Below the pieces are notes generated by a model. That model was given only the letters and a program-made list of their open reading frames with translations, was not told the DNA's origin and made no database searches. Both the position numbers and the translations under genes were made by a program. From Actinosynnema sp. ALI-1.44 (GTDB lineage: Bacteria > Actinomycetota > Actinomycetes > Mycobacteriales > Pseudonocardiaceae), in contig NZ_MTQO01000019.1 in NCBI RefSeq assembly GCF_001984155.1, positions 1-51,079 on the forward strand: DNA of 51,079 nt, read 5' to 3'. Numbering within the stretch: the stretch's first letter is position 1; each line of letters begins with the position of its first letter. Below, in pieces: positions 16,842 through 24,926 of the stretch.

Positions 16842-17480
16842 TCAGGTGATCAGCACCAGAGTCGTTCCCGCCATACCGACGCTCATCAGCACATCGGCGG
16901 CGACCGGCAACGGGACACCCGACGCCGCCCGTGAGGCGCGCACCGCCACCGCACCGGCACCGAACAGCAGCAACACCGCCAGGACGGCCGCGATCCCCGC
17001 CTGCAATCCCGGCACGACGTGGTCTTGCATGCTCATGATCGCGACCATCCACACCATCCCGGCCATCATGATCGCGTGGTGCGCGTGCGCGCCCCAGCTG
17101 CGGGGCCATTCGCAGTCGTCGTAACCGACGACCACCAGTCCGGCGAACCAGAGCGTGCCCAAGCCGAACACCGCGAGCTGCGCGGCGACGGGAACCGCAC
17201 CTGCGGCGGGCCACATCATCACGATCATCCCGGCGCACATCAGCACGTGCAGCCCGTCGCTGATCCGCACCGCCGTCACCCGCCGCACCAGGCACCGGAC
17301 GAGGAAGAACAAGCCGGGCAGAACGAACAGGGCGGTGAACCACCAGCGCAGGAACGGCGTCACCACCATCGGATCGGCGTGCACCACGTCAGCGGTCGGC
17401 CACAGAGAAATCCAGCACAGAAGTGTCCCGCATGATCCTGTCCACAGCAGACCTCGTTTCCACCGCACCGCGCTCCACAC
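16842..17480 (-). CDS. DUF5134 membrane protein
   Basis: 212 aa with six or so hydrophobic helices. The conserved His/Met-rich segment GAHAHHAIMMAGMVWMVAIM and the earlier HVLMCAGMIVMMWP are diagnostic for DUF5134, an actinobacterial integral membrane family often found beside copper- or heme-related genes; the His and Met clusters suggest metal binding, but that is inference. The frame opens at GTG 17480; a later ATG at 17369 would start immediately before the first family-conserved helix, so the true N-terminus is uncertain. Confidence 0.8.
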   Translation of the reverse strand: MWSAVRWKRGLLWTGSCGTLLCWISLWPTADVVHADPMVVTPFLRWWFTALFVLPGLFFLVRCLVRRVTAVRISDGLHVLMCAGMIVMMWPAAGAVPVAAQLAVFGLGTLWFAGLVVVGYDDCEWPRSWGAHAHHAIMMAGMVWMVAIMSMQDHVVPGLQAGIAAVLAVLLLFGAGAVAVRASRAASGVPLPVAADVLMSVGMAGTTLVLIT

Positions 17481-17578
17481 ATCAACCTAACACTGTCGCG
17501 GCGAACCAGCGGGAACTTTCCGCGCGCGGAATCCGACCCGTGAGCTGTTGACCCCATACCTCGAGGGAGATTCGGCTG

Positions 17579-18376
17579 ATGGCCGTCATCGGATTGCGTG
17601 CCGCCGCGCTGGTCGGCCTGCTCACTCTCGCCACGGCGTGTGGCGCGGACGCGAAGACCGGGCCGGAACCCGGTGGCCCGGCGTCGACCGGCACACCGGC
17701 GAAGAAGGTGGTCGCCGCGTCGACGTGGGAGGCGGCGTTCGCCAAGGCCGCCGGTGCCAAGGACATCTCGGTGATCGTGCCGCCGTCGGTCGCGCACGGC
17801 GCGGACTACGACCCGAAGCCGTCCGACCTGAGCAAGGTGGCGTCGGCCGATCTGGTGCTGTTCGCCGAGTTCGAGGGCTTCGCGGGCAAGATCAAGGACG
17901 CCACCGGCAGCCCGGCCAAGCTCCACCAGGTCATGCTGGACAACTCCCCCGACGTCGTCCGCGCCGAGGTCCGCAAGATCGCCGAGAAGATCGGCACGGC
18001 GCCCGAGGCGGACCAGTGGCTCAAGTCCTACGACGAGGAGATCTCGGCGCTGGAAGGCAAGGTCAAGAAGGCGTGGGCGGACGGCAAACCGCCGAAGGTC
18101 GTCGCACAAGTCTTCGTCGCCTACACGGCGAAGCTCGCGGGCGCCGAAGTCCTGGGGACGTACGGCCCGCAGCCGGTCACGCCCGGCCAGCTGGCGGAGC
18201 TGACCGCGAAGAAGCCGGAGCTCGTGCTGGACAACAAGCACATGTCGACCGGGCAGGTCATGCCTGGCACGGCCACCAAGCAGGTCAGCATCATCAACTA
18301 CCCCGGTGCGGACTTCGACCTGCTCGGTGTGTACCGCACGAACGCCGACGAGATCATCAAGGCGCTGCGAGCCTGA
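17579..18376 (+). CDS. ZnuA/TroA-like metal ABC transporter substrate-binding lipoprotein
   Basis: 265 aa. A lipoprotein signal peptide ends in the lipobox LATAC (Cys21). The remainder has the cluster A-I metal-binding protein fold: VAHGADYDPKPSDLSKVASADLVLFAEFEGF corresponds to the first metal-ligand His and the following strand, and ELVLDNKHMSTGQVM supplies another possible His. The central DPHxW-type segment of ZnuA is replaced by LDNSPDVVRAEV, so the metal site is unusual. It would deliver a divalent metal to a permease; the only matching permease and ATPase are 8 kb away at 26464-27920. A strong GAGGGAGA precedes the ATG. Its end overlaps the convergent AMP-ligase gene by 20 bp. Confidence 0.83.
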   Translation: MAVIGLRAAALVGLLTLATACGADAKTGPEPGGPASTGTPAKKVVAASTWEAAFAKAAGAKDISVIVPPSVAHGADYDPKPSDLSKVASADLVLFAEFEGFAGKIKDATGSPAKLHQVMLDNSPDVVRAEVRKIAEKIGTAPEADQWLKSYDEEISALEGKVKKAWADGKPPKVVAQVFVAYTAKLAGAEVLGTYGPQPVTPGQLAELTAKKPELVLDNKHMSTGQVMPGTATKQVSIINYPGADFDLLGVYRTNADEIIKALRA

Positions 18377-19997
18377 CAGCCAACTCGGTCAGTGCCTTGC
18401 GGTCGACCTTGCCCGCGGCACCCAGCGGCAGGGCCGGGAGCAGCAGCAGCCGTTCCGGCAGTCTGCGCGGTTCGAGGCCCTGCCCGGTCAGGTGATCGGT
18501 CAGTTCCACAAGGGACAGTTCGGTGCCGGTGGCGACGCACGCGCACATCCGGTCGCCGAACACCGGGTCCGGGATCGCCACGCAGGCGACGTCGTCGACG
18601 TCCTCGTGGGTCAGCAGCAGCGCTTCCACCTCGGCCGGGCTGATGTTCATCCCACCGCGGATGATCACGTCCTTGCGCCTGCCGACCACGGTGAGGTAAC
18701 CGTCCGCGTCGATCCGGCCGACGTCGCCGAGGCGCACCCACCCGCCGTCCAGCCGGTAGCGGGCGTCCAGTTCCGGCGCGGCCAGGTAGCTCATCGGGCT
18801 CATCGGGCCGCGCGCGATGACCTCGCCGGTGTGCCCGTCGGGCACGGGGTCCAACGCGTCGTCGACGACCCTGATCTCACAGACGACCGGGTTGGGACGG
18901 CCCGCGGTGCCGACCTTGGCCGGCGGGTCGGTGAACGTGGTGTGGCAGTTGACGCCGTCGGCCGATCCGTACACGTTGATCACCGTCGCGGTCAGCTTCG
19001 TGCTGACGTGCCGCGCGGTTTCCGGGTCGAGCGCCGAACCACCGAGCACGACCGCGCGGACGCTGGACAGGTCGGTGGCCGCCAGGTCCGGGCTGTCGAT
19101 GATCTTGCGGAACATCGTCGGCACGCCGAACACGTGCGTCGGGCGGGCCCGTTCGATCATGGTCAGCGTGGACGTCACGTCGAACCGCGGCTGCACCAGC
19201 ATCGTCCCGCCGTTCGCGGCCATGGTCGCGGGCGTCGCGTTGCTGCCGAACGCCGTTCCCAGCGGCATCAGGAACAAGGCCCGGTAGTCTTCACCGCCGC
19301 TGATCGCCTGGATGAACCGGCCGCGTCCCCCGGCGAGCGCGTTGTGGGAGTACACGACCATCTTCGGCTCGGCCTCGGAGCCCGAGGAGACCAGGATCCG
19401 GGCGGCGCTGTCCGGATCCGGCCGCACGGGCGTGAAATCGCTGTGGTCGGCGGCCAGCAGCAGCGACATCGGCACGCATCCCGGCGGGGTCGCGCCACCG
19501 ACCGTGATCACCGAACGCAGGTCGGGCAACGCACCGACCAAGTCGAAAGTTCGCTGACCACAGGGGAAATCGCCGTACGAACTGGCGGTGACGGCCACCA
19601 CGGCCCGTGACCGGCCCAGCAGGCTGGCGATGTCCCGTTCACCGCGTCCGATCGGGAACGGCAGGACGATCCCGCCCACGGCGGCGATCGCGAAGTCCAG
19701 CGCACAGCTGAGCCTGCTGTTGGGCAGTTGGACGGCGACGACATCCCCGGCGCACACGTCCAATGCGGTCAGTCCGGCGGCCAGCCGCCGGACCAGCACG
19801 TCGAACTGGGCGTAGCCGATCTCGCCGTCGGCGTCGACCACGGCCGCGCGGTCCGGACATCGCCGGGCGTGGCGTTCGAACAACGTATACAGGTCGAGGT
19901 CCTGGTAACGGCCGTCCGCCGCCCAGGACCGGCGTAAGGAAGCCGGAACGAGGTCACGAAATGCCCGGTTCACGGGCAACGCCTGGGTTGTCGTCAC
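18357..19997 (-). CDS. AMP-dependent acyl/aryl-acid ligase (paralogue 1)
   Basis: About 546 aa, ANL superfamily of adenylating enzymes (acid + ATP + CoA to acyl-CoA). The P-loop A3 motif is LVSSGSEAEPKMVVYSH instead of the usual SGTTGxPK; other motifs are standard: YGSADGVNCHTT (A5), WVRLGDVGRIDADGYLTVVGRRKDVIIRGGMNISP (A7-A8; hinge and nucleotide binding) and AAGKVDRKAL with the catalytic Lys at the C-terminus. The GTG at 19997 is taken as start because upstream codons do not resemble the family. It is a close paralogue of the ligase at 24923 and is divergent from the MFS gene across 113 bp. Substrate unknown. Confidence 0.87.
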   Translation of the reverse strand: MTTTQALPVNRAFRDLVPASLRRSWAADGRYQDLDLYTLFERHARRCPDRAAVVDADGEIGYAQFDVLVRRLAAGLTALDVCAGDVVAVQLPNSRLSCALDFAIAAVGGIVLPFPIGRGERDIASLLGRSRAVVAVTASSYGDFPCGQRTFDLVGALPDLRSVITVGGATPPGCVPMSLLLAADHSDFTPVRPDPDSAARILVSSGSEAEPKMVVYSHNALAGGRGRFIQAISGGEDYRALFLMPLGTAFGSNATPATMAANGGTMLVQPRFDVTSTLTMIERARPTHVFGVPTMFRKIIDSPDLAATDLSSVRAVVLGGSALDPETARHVSTKLTATVINVYGSADGVNCHTTFTDPPAKVGTAGRPNPVVCEIRVVDDALDPVPDGHTGEVIARGPMSPMSYLAAPELDARYRLDGGWVRLGDVGRIDADGYLTVVGRRKDVIIRGGMNISPAEVEALLLTHEDVDDVACVAIPDPVFGDRMCACVATGTELSLVELTDHLTGQGLEPRRLPERLLLLPALPLGAAGKVDRKALTELAVRLAAP

Positions 19998-20110
19998 ATC
20001 ACCACGAGTCGCACCCGCGGCGCTTCTGGTTCCCACAGCGCGAATTGGCGGCAACTTCCCCGGAACTCGGAGCACCACCCGGCCGACTAGTGGACGACGA
20101 GAGGAGTGCC

Positions 20111-21286
20111 TTGACCACATCGAGGGCCACGGCCACCGGGCGCACCGGGGTGACGACCACGTTGCTCACCGCGGCGATGGCGTTCTCCATGCTGCCGTTG
20201 TTCCTGCTCGGCGCGCTGGCTCCGGCGCTGGTCGCCGAGTTCGGCATCGCCCGGCCGTTGCTCGGTGTCCTCGTGACGGCCGGATTCGGTGTCGCGGCGG
20301 TGTTGTCGCTGGTGATCGGGCCTGTGGTGGACGCGGTCGGCGCGCGCCGCTCGGCCACGGCGCTGTTCGCGGTCAGCACGGTGGCGTTGGCGTTGTTCGC
20401 TTTGGCCCCGCACTACGCGGTGCTCGTGTTCACGGTCGCTCTCGGTGGGATTCCGCAGGCACTGGCCAACCCGTCGACGAACAAGATCATCGGCAGGTCG
20501 GTTCCCCAACCGAAACGCGGTCTGGTGATCGGTGTCAAGCAGTCGGGTGTCCAGTTGGGCGCGTTCGCGGCCGGTCTGCCGTTGGCCGGGCTGGCCGAGT
20601 GGGTCGACTGGCGGCTCGCGGTCGGTGTCGCGGCCGGTTTGGCCGCGTTGGCGACCGTGGCCAGCGCACTGCTGCCCGCCGATCCCGAACCGGCCAGCCG
20701 CCCCGCGTTGCGGGTCACGCTCTCGGCGGAACCGGCGATCTGGTGGCTGCTCGGGTTCTCGGTGTTGCTCGGCGCCGGGATCTCCTCGGTGAACACGTAT
20801 TCGGCGCTGTACGCGACCGAAGAACTCGAACTGGCCGCACAACCAGCCGCGGCGCTCGTCGCGGCGTTGGGCGTCACCGGGATCATCGGACGGATCGGCT
20901 GGTCCCGGCTGGTCTCGCCGGACCGGCCGCCCGCGGCGATCCTCGGACCGCTGTCCATCGGTGCCACTGTGGCCGCGGGTGCGCTGTTGGCGGCGCAGTT
21001 CCTGGGCTGGGGCCTGGCGTGGGCCGGGGTGCTCGGCATCGGCGCGTTCGCCGTCGCGGCCAACGCCGTGTCGATGCTCGCGGTGATGGGATTGTCCACA
21101 CCGCACCAGACCGGGCGCAACTCGGCGCTGGTGTCGGCCGGGTTCTTCGGCGGGTTCACCATCGGTCCGCCGCTGTTCGGTGTCGCGGCCGAGTTCGGCG
21201 GCTACCCGCTCGGGTGGGTGCTTGTGGCCGTCGAGTTCACGGCGGCCGGGTTCGTCGTGTGGCTGTGGCGACGCCGTGATCGATAA
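20111..21286 (+). CDS. MFS transporter
   Basis: 391 aa from a TTG at 20111, which has AGAGGAG at the correct distance; the frame is open further upstream but that part is low-complexity Arg-rich antisense of the ligase gene. Twelve hydrophobic helices can be traced. Motif A is VVDAVGARRS after helix 2 and motif C-like GVQLGAFAAGLPLAG in helix 5. The profile is closer to the cyanate/aromatic-acid uptake-type MFS groups than to drug exporters, but this is a loose impression. It lies inside the CoA-ligase cluster and overlaps the GH88-like gene by 11 bp, so it probably imports or exports that pathway's substrate. Confidence 0.85.
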   Translation: MTTSRATATGRTGVTTTLLTAAMAFSMLPLFLLGALAPALVAEFGIARPLLGVLVTAGFGVAAVLSLVIGPVVDAVGARRSATALFAVSTVALALFALAPHYAVLVFTVALGGIPQALANPSTNKIIGRSVPQPKRGLVIGVKQSGVQLGAFAAGLPLAGLAEWVDWRLAVGVAAGLAALATVASALLPADPEPASRPALRVTLSAEPAIWWLLGFSVLLGAGISSVNTYSALYATEELELAAQPAAALVAALGVTGIIGRIGWSRLVSPDRPPAAILGPLSIGATVAAGALLAAQFLGWGLAWAGVLGIGAFAVAANAVSMLAVMGLSTPHQTGRNSALVSAGFFGGFTIGPPLFGVAAEFGGYPLGWVLVAVEFTAAGFVVWLWRRRDR

Positions 21287-22196
21287 CGGTGTCAAGGCCA
21301 TCTTGGACGCTGCGGGCGACCGGTTCCCGTTGTACGCCGACGCGGCCGGTAAGTGGCGCACGACGAGGCGCGGCTCGTGGGCGGCGGGGTTCTGGACCGG
21401 TCTGCTGTGGCTGCGCGCCGACCCGGAAACCGCACTGTCGTGGACATCCCGGCTGGAGCCGTGGCTCACGGCCGACACGGCGACCCAGGGCATGATCTTC
21501 TGGTACGGCACCCGGCTCGGCGACGGTGGCATGGCACGACCGGCGGCCACGGCCATGGCGTCCCGGTTCGACGACGAGGCCGGACTCGTGCCGTGGGGAT
21601 CAGCGTTCGGTGACTCCGGGACGCGTGCCCGTGTCGACGGCGTCGCCGGAACAGTGCCGCTGCTGGCGTGGGCCGGGTATCCCGACATCGCCGCAGCACA
21701 CCTGCGCACTCATCTCGCACTGGCAGACCACCCTGCCTGGGAACGCCACGAGGGCCGCTGGCGAGAACTCGACGAACCACCACAAGGTTGGACGAGAGGA
21801 GAAGCATGGTTGCTGCTGGCCACGGCGGACGCCTGCCGTTGGCTCGGCGACGAGTTCACCGAGCCCGCCCACGCGCTGGCCCAGCGGTGGTTGGACCGTC
21901 ACGGCACCGGCGCACCGCCCGCGATCACCGGCAGAGCGGACACTATGGACACTGTGGACACCTCGGCGGCCGCGATCGCCGCGGTGGCGTTGCTGAAACT
22001 CGGTTACACCACCGAGCCCGTCCGGATCCTGCGCCGGCTGACCGACAAGCACACGGTCGACGGCCGGTTGCTGGACGGCTGCTACGACCTACCGGGCGGT
22101 GTCGCGGTCAGCCACGAACTGATCTGGGGCACGTTCTTCCTCGCCCTCGGCCTGGAACTGCTTGAGGACCCGACGGGCCGTTGCGCTGACGTGTAG
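21276..22196 (+). CDS. GH88/GH105-like unsaturated glucuronyl hydrolase
   Basis: 306 aa from a GTG inside the end of the MFS gene. Six-hairpin glycosidase signatures are present: GSWAAGFWTGLLWL near the N-terminus, RARVDGVAGTVPLLAWAG, DTVDTSAAAIAAVALLKLGY with the conserved Asp, and SHELIWGTFFLALGLELL at the C-terminus. GH88 enzymes hydrate the unsaturated uronic residue of lyase-cut polysaccharides. The protein is shorter than the usual 350-390 aa, mainly in the middle. In this cluster, among CoA-ligating enzymes, its role is unclear; uronic or aldaric acid metabolism would connect it to the talarate dehydratase. Its last 108 bp overlap the convergent acyl-CoA dehydrogenase gene. Confidence 0.75.
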   Translation: MIDNGVKAILDAAGDRFPLYADAAGKWRTTRRGSWAAGFWTGLLWLRADPETALSWTSRLEPWLTADTATQGMIFWYGTRLGDGGMARPAATAMASRFDDEAGLVPWGSAFGDSGTRARVDGVAGTVPLLAWAGYPDIAAAHLRTHLALADHPAWERHEGRWRELDEPPQGWTRGEAWLLLATADACRWLGDEFTEPAHALAQRWLDRHGTGAPPAITGRADTMDTVDTSAAAIAAVALLKLGYTTEPVRILRRLTDKHTVDGRLLDGCYDLPGGVAVSHELIWGTFFLALGLELLEDPTGRCADV

Positions 22197-23252
22197 TTCG
22201 TCGGGGCCGTCGAGGATCCGCGCGGCACGGCCGAGCCTGGCCAGCATCGGCAACGGCGTGTCGGCGGTCAGCCCTTCGGCGCCGTACACCTGGATGGCGG
22301 CGTCCGCGACCTGCTGCAACGCACCGGCCGCCGCGACTTTCGCCAGTCCGATCTCGGTTTTGGCGTCCTCGCCGCGCGCGACGAGGTCCGCGGCCTGAGC
22401 GACGAGCGCCCTGGCCGACCGGATCACCAGCAGCGAGTCGAAGACCAGCCGCTGCACCAACTGCTGCCCGGCGAGTGGTCCGGTGTGCACGTGCCGGTCG
22501 TTGGCGCGACGGCACATCAGGTCGAAAGCCCGCTGCGCCTGGCCGACCCATCGCATACACCGCAACGTCCTGCCCAGCGCCAGCCGGGTCGCGGCGATCA
22601 CCAGCCCATCCCCCGGCACGCCGAGCAGGTGATCGTCCGGGACGTGGGCCGCGGTGAACTCGATCTCGAACTGCCCGCCCGCGCCGAGCACCGGAAGTTC
22701 CCGCACGACACGGAAACCCGGTTGGCTCGTCGGCACCATCAGCAGTGACAGCTCGTCCGGCGCGGTGCGGGTGAGCACCGTCACGTAGGCCGCGGCCGAC
22801 GCCCCGCTGGTGAACCACTTCCGTCCCGTGACAGCCCATCCGCCAGTCGTCCGCTGAGCGGTTGTCCGGGTCAGCGTCGGCGCGGACCCGGCGACTCCCG
22901 GTTCGGTCATCGCGTAACTCCCGCTGATCTCACCGGCTACCAACGGTCGCAAGTAGTGTTCACGCACAGTTCGGCTTCCGTGCGTGGAGATCATGCGCAC
23001 GTCCAGCAGTGACGCGGATCCCAGTGCCGCCGGACCGTGATCGCTGCTGCCTTCCGCCTCCGCGAGGCCGAAGTAGTCGCGCAGCGAGAGCCCGCCGCCC
23101 CCGAGGTCCGCGGGCAACGGCAACGCCCACAGGCCTTCCGCGCGTGCCTTGTCCCGCAGGTCACGCATCGCCGTGCTGCTGCCGGTGTCCAGTTCGGCCT
23201 CCACAGGGATGACGTGCTGACGGAGGAACGCGGCGACGTCTTCGACTGACAT
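22089..23252 (-). CDS. Acyl-CoA dehydrogenase family protein
   Basis: About 387 aa, the normal size for this FAD enzyme family, which desaturates acyl-CoA thioesters at the alpha-beta position. Recognisable elements: YAMTEPGVAGSAPTLTRT (FAD-contact segment, like the usual TEPxxGSD), GRKWFTSGASAAAYVTVLTRT, LGRTLRCMRWVGQAQRAFDLM and IQVYGAEGLTADTPL near the active-site end. The catalytic Glu expected after the last Gly-rich segment is not obvious, so the base may be displaced, as in several biosynthetic members. ATG 23252 is preferred over 23264. It is divergent from the CaiB-type gene by 39 bp and its tail overlaps the GH88-like gene. Confidence 0.85.
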   Translation of the reverse strand: MSVEDVAAFLRQHVIPVEAELDTGSSTAMRDLRDKARAEGLWALPLPADLGGGGLSLRDYFGLAEAEGSSDHGPAALGSASLLDVRMISTHGSRTVREHYLRPLVAGEISGSYAMTEPGVAGSAPTLTRTTAQRTTGGWAVTGRKWFTSGASAAAYVTVLTRTAPDELSLLMVPTSQPGFRVVRELPVLGAGGQFEIEFTAAHVPDDHLLGVPGDGLVIAATRLALGRTLRCMRWVGQAQRAFDLMCRRANDRHVHTGPLAGQQLVQRLVFDSLLVIRSARALVAQAADLVARGEDAKTEIGLAKVAAAGALQQVADAAIQVYGAEGLTADTPLPMLARLGRAARILDGPDELHVSATARRVLKQFQAEGEEERAPDQFVADRDTAR

Positions 23253-23291
23253 GCCGGGAACCATACGACGCCACCGACCGACTTGTGGGGT

Positions 23292-24926
23292 ATGACGTCT
23301 GACGTCCGCGCCGCGATCGGCCCCTTGTTACCCGGCTTCGCCCCGGTATCGGAGGTGACGGCGGAGATCGACTGGGCTGGTCCGCTCACGGGTGACCAAG
23401 TGGTCGACGAGGTCACCGCACAGGCCGTGTGCGGGGTCATGCACGTGCACGGCCGTAGCCGGGGTGAACCGTCCGGAATGGGCATCGACTACGCCACGAC
23501 AGCGGCCCGTGTCCTGTCCGGCACCGGGGTGCTCGCCGCGCTGGTCGCTCGGGCGCGAGGTGCGTCGACGGAGTTGGTGCGCACGAGCGTCGCCCAGTCC
23601 ACATTGCTGACAGTGTCGCAGTACATGGCCGCCGCGAGCGCGGGCGACGGCGAAGTCGTGCCGCTCACGCCCGGTGGGCCGCCGTTCGCCAGCCGGGACG
23701 GCGTGTGGTTCGAAGTGGACACCCTGGATCCGGACGTGTGGCGTCGTTTCTGGGAAGCGTTGGGCGCGCCTGCGCGACTCGCCGGATCGGCTTGGCGCCC
23801 CTTCCAGTTCCGCTACGCGACGGCTACCGCCGCACTTCCCGCCGACCTGCACGCGCACACCTCGGCGCTGCCCTACGCCGTGCTCGAATCGGCCGCCCAC
23901 CGGACCGGCGTCAGCATCTGCCCGCTCACCCCGTTGCGGCAACGCGCTGTCGAACTTGTCGACGGGATCCCTGACCCCTGGACCGTCCTTCCCCTTCCGG
24001 GACAGTACACCTCTACCTTGCTCGACAAGGAAACGTTGCCGTTGAACGGGATGGTGGTGCTGGAGGCCGGGCGCCGCGTCCAGGCGCCATTGGCGGCGCA
24101 CCTGCTCAGCCTGCTCGGCGCTGACGTGATCCGGATCGAGCCGCCGGGCGGCGACCCGTTGCGGGGCATGCCACCGATGTACGGGGAGACGTCCGCGCGG
24201 TGGCTGGCGCTCAACCGCCACAAGCAGGCGGCCCAGGTCGACATCAAGGACCCGGCCGGGCGCGACGAACTGCGGGACCTGGTCGCGGGCGCGGACGTGT
24301 TCCTGCACAACTGGGCACCCGGCAAGGCCGAGCAGTTCGGCCTCGGCCCGGACGACCTGTCCGCCGTCCGGCCCGGCCTGGTCTACGCCTACACGTCCGG
24401 GTACGCCGGTCGGATCGAGGACCCGCCCTTGGGGACGGATTTCATGGTCCAGGCGCGGACCGGGCTCGGCGAGGCGATCCGCCCGGCGGACCAGCCGCCC
24501 GCGCCTTCGCTGATGGCTTTGGTGGACGTGATGGGTGGCCTGCTCGGCGCACACGCGGTCGTCGGCGCGTTGCTGCGCCGGGAACACACCGGCCAGGGAT
24601 GTCAGGTGGAGTCGTCCCTGATCGCCGCGTCGGACCTGCTCCTCGCGGACTTCGTCAGCACCGGCTGTGCCCGGCGGCCGAGTGGTTTCCGGCGTCCACT
24701 GCGGACAGCCGACGGATGGTGCACCGCAGAAGGCGACGAGCACGCCACCGCCGTGCGTGATCTGTCCACTGCGGATGCCGTCGCTGAACTCGCCCGGCGC
24801 GGCGCGCATTCGGCGCCGGTGTCCGAGGATCTCGCCACCCTGCCCCACGACCCACGGTTCGCCGCCGCGATCCGGCCAGACGACCACGGCTGCCCGGCCG
24901 TGCAGACCCCTTGGAGTTTCGCGTGA
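23292..24926 (+). CDS. CaiB/BaiF family CoA-transferase, two-domain
   Basis: 544 aa. The C-terminal half (from about residue 250) is a complete family III CoA-transferase unit: MVVLEAGRRVQAPLAAHLLSLLGADVIRIEPPGGDPLRG, LNRHKQAAQVDIKDPAGRDEL, and GTDFMVQARTGLGEA with the catalytic-type Asp. The N-terminal half is a shorter, degenerate repeat of the same fold (GIDYATTAARVLSGTGVLAAL). It would move CoA between acids without free-energy cost. ATG 23292 is chosen; an earlier TTG at 23283 is possible. The GTG of the next gene, the second AMP ligase, overlaps its stop codon (GTGA), so they are translated together. Having both a CoA-transferase and a CoA ligase suggests activation of two different acids or salvage of CoA. 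Confidence 0.85.
   Translation: MTSDVRAAIGPLLPGFAPVSEVTAEIDWAGPLTGDQVVDEVTAQAVCGVMHVHGRSRGEPSGMGIDYATTAARVLSGTGVLAALVARARGASTELVRTSVAQSTLLTVSQYMAAASAGDGEVVPLTPGGPPFASRDGVWFEVDTLDPDVWRRFWEALGAPARLAGSAWRPFQFRYATATAALPADLHAHTSALPYAVLESAAHRTGVSICPLTPLRQRAVELVDGIPDPWTVLPLPGQYTSTLLDKETLPLNGMVVLEAGRRVQAPLAAHLLSLLGADVIRIEPPGGDPLRGMPPMYGETSARWLALNRHKQAAQVDIKDPAGRDELRDLVAGADVFLHNWAPGKAEQFGLGPDDLSAVRPGLVYAYTSGYAGRIEDPPLGTDFMVQARTGLGEAIRPADQPPAPSLMALVDVMGGLLGAHAVVGALLRREHTGQGCQVESSLIAASDLLLADFVSTGCARRPSGFRRPLRTADGWCTAEGDEHATAVRDLSTADAVAELARRGAHSAPVSEDLATLPHDPRFAAAIRPDDHGCPAVQTPWSFA

Noticed and set aside
17481-17578. Zur-type box ahead of the metal-binding lipoprotein
   Set aside because: Looked for the A/T-rich palindrome usual for Zur in actinomycetes and found none.
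20087-21709. 540-codon minus-strand frame over the MFS gene
   Set aside because: Antisense shadow dominated by Arg, Pro, Gln and Gly with no domain signal.
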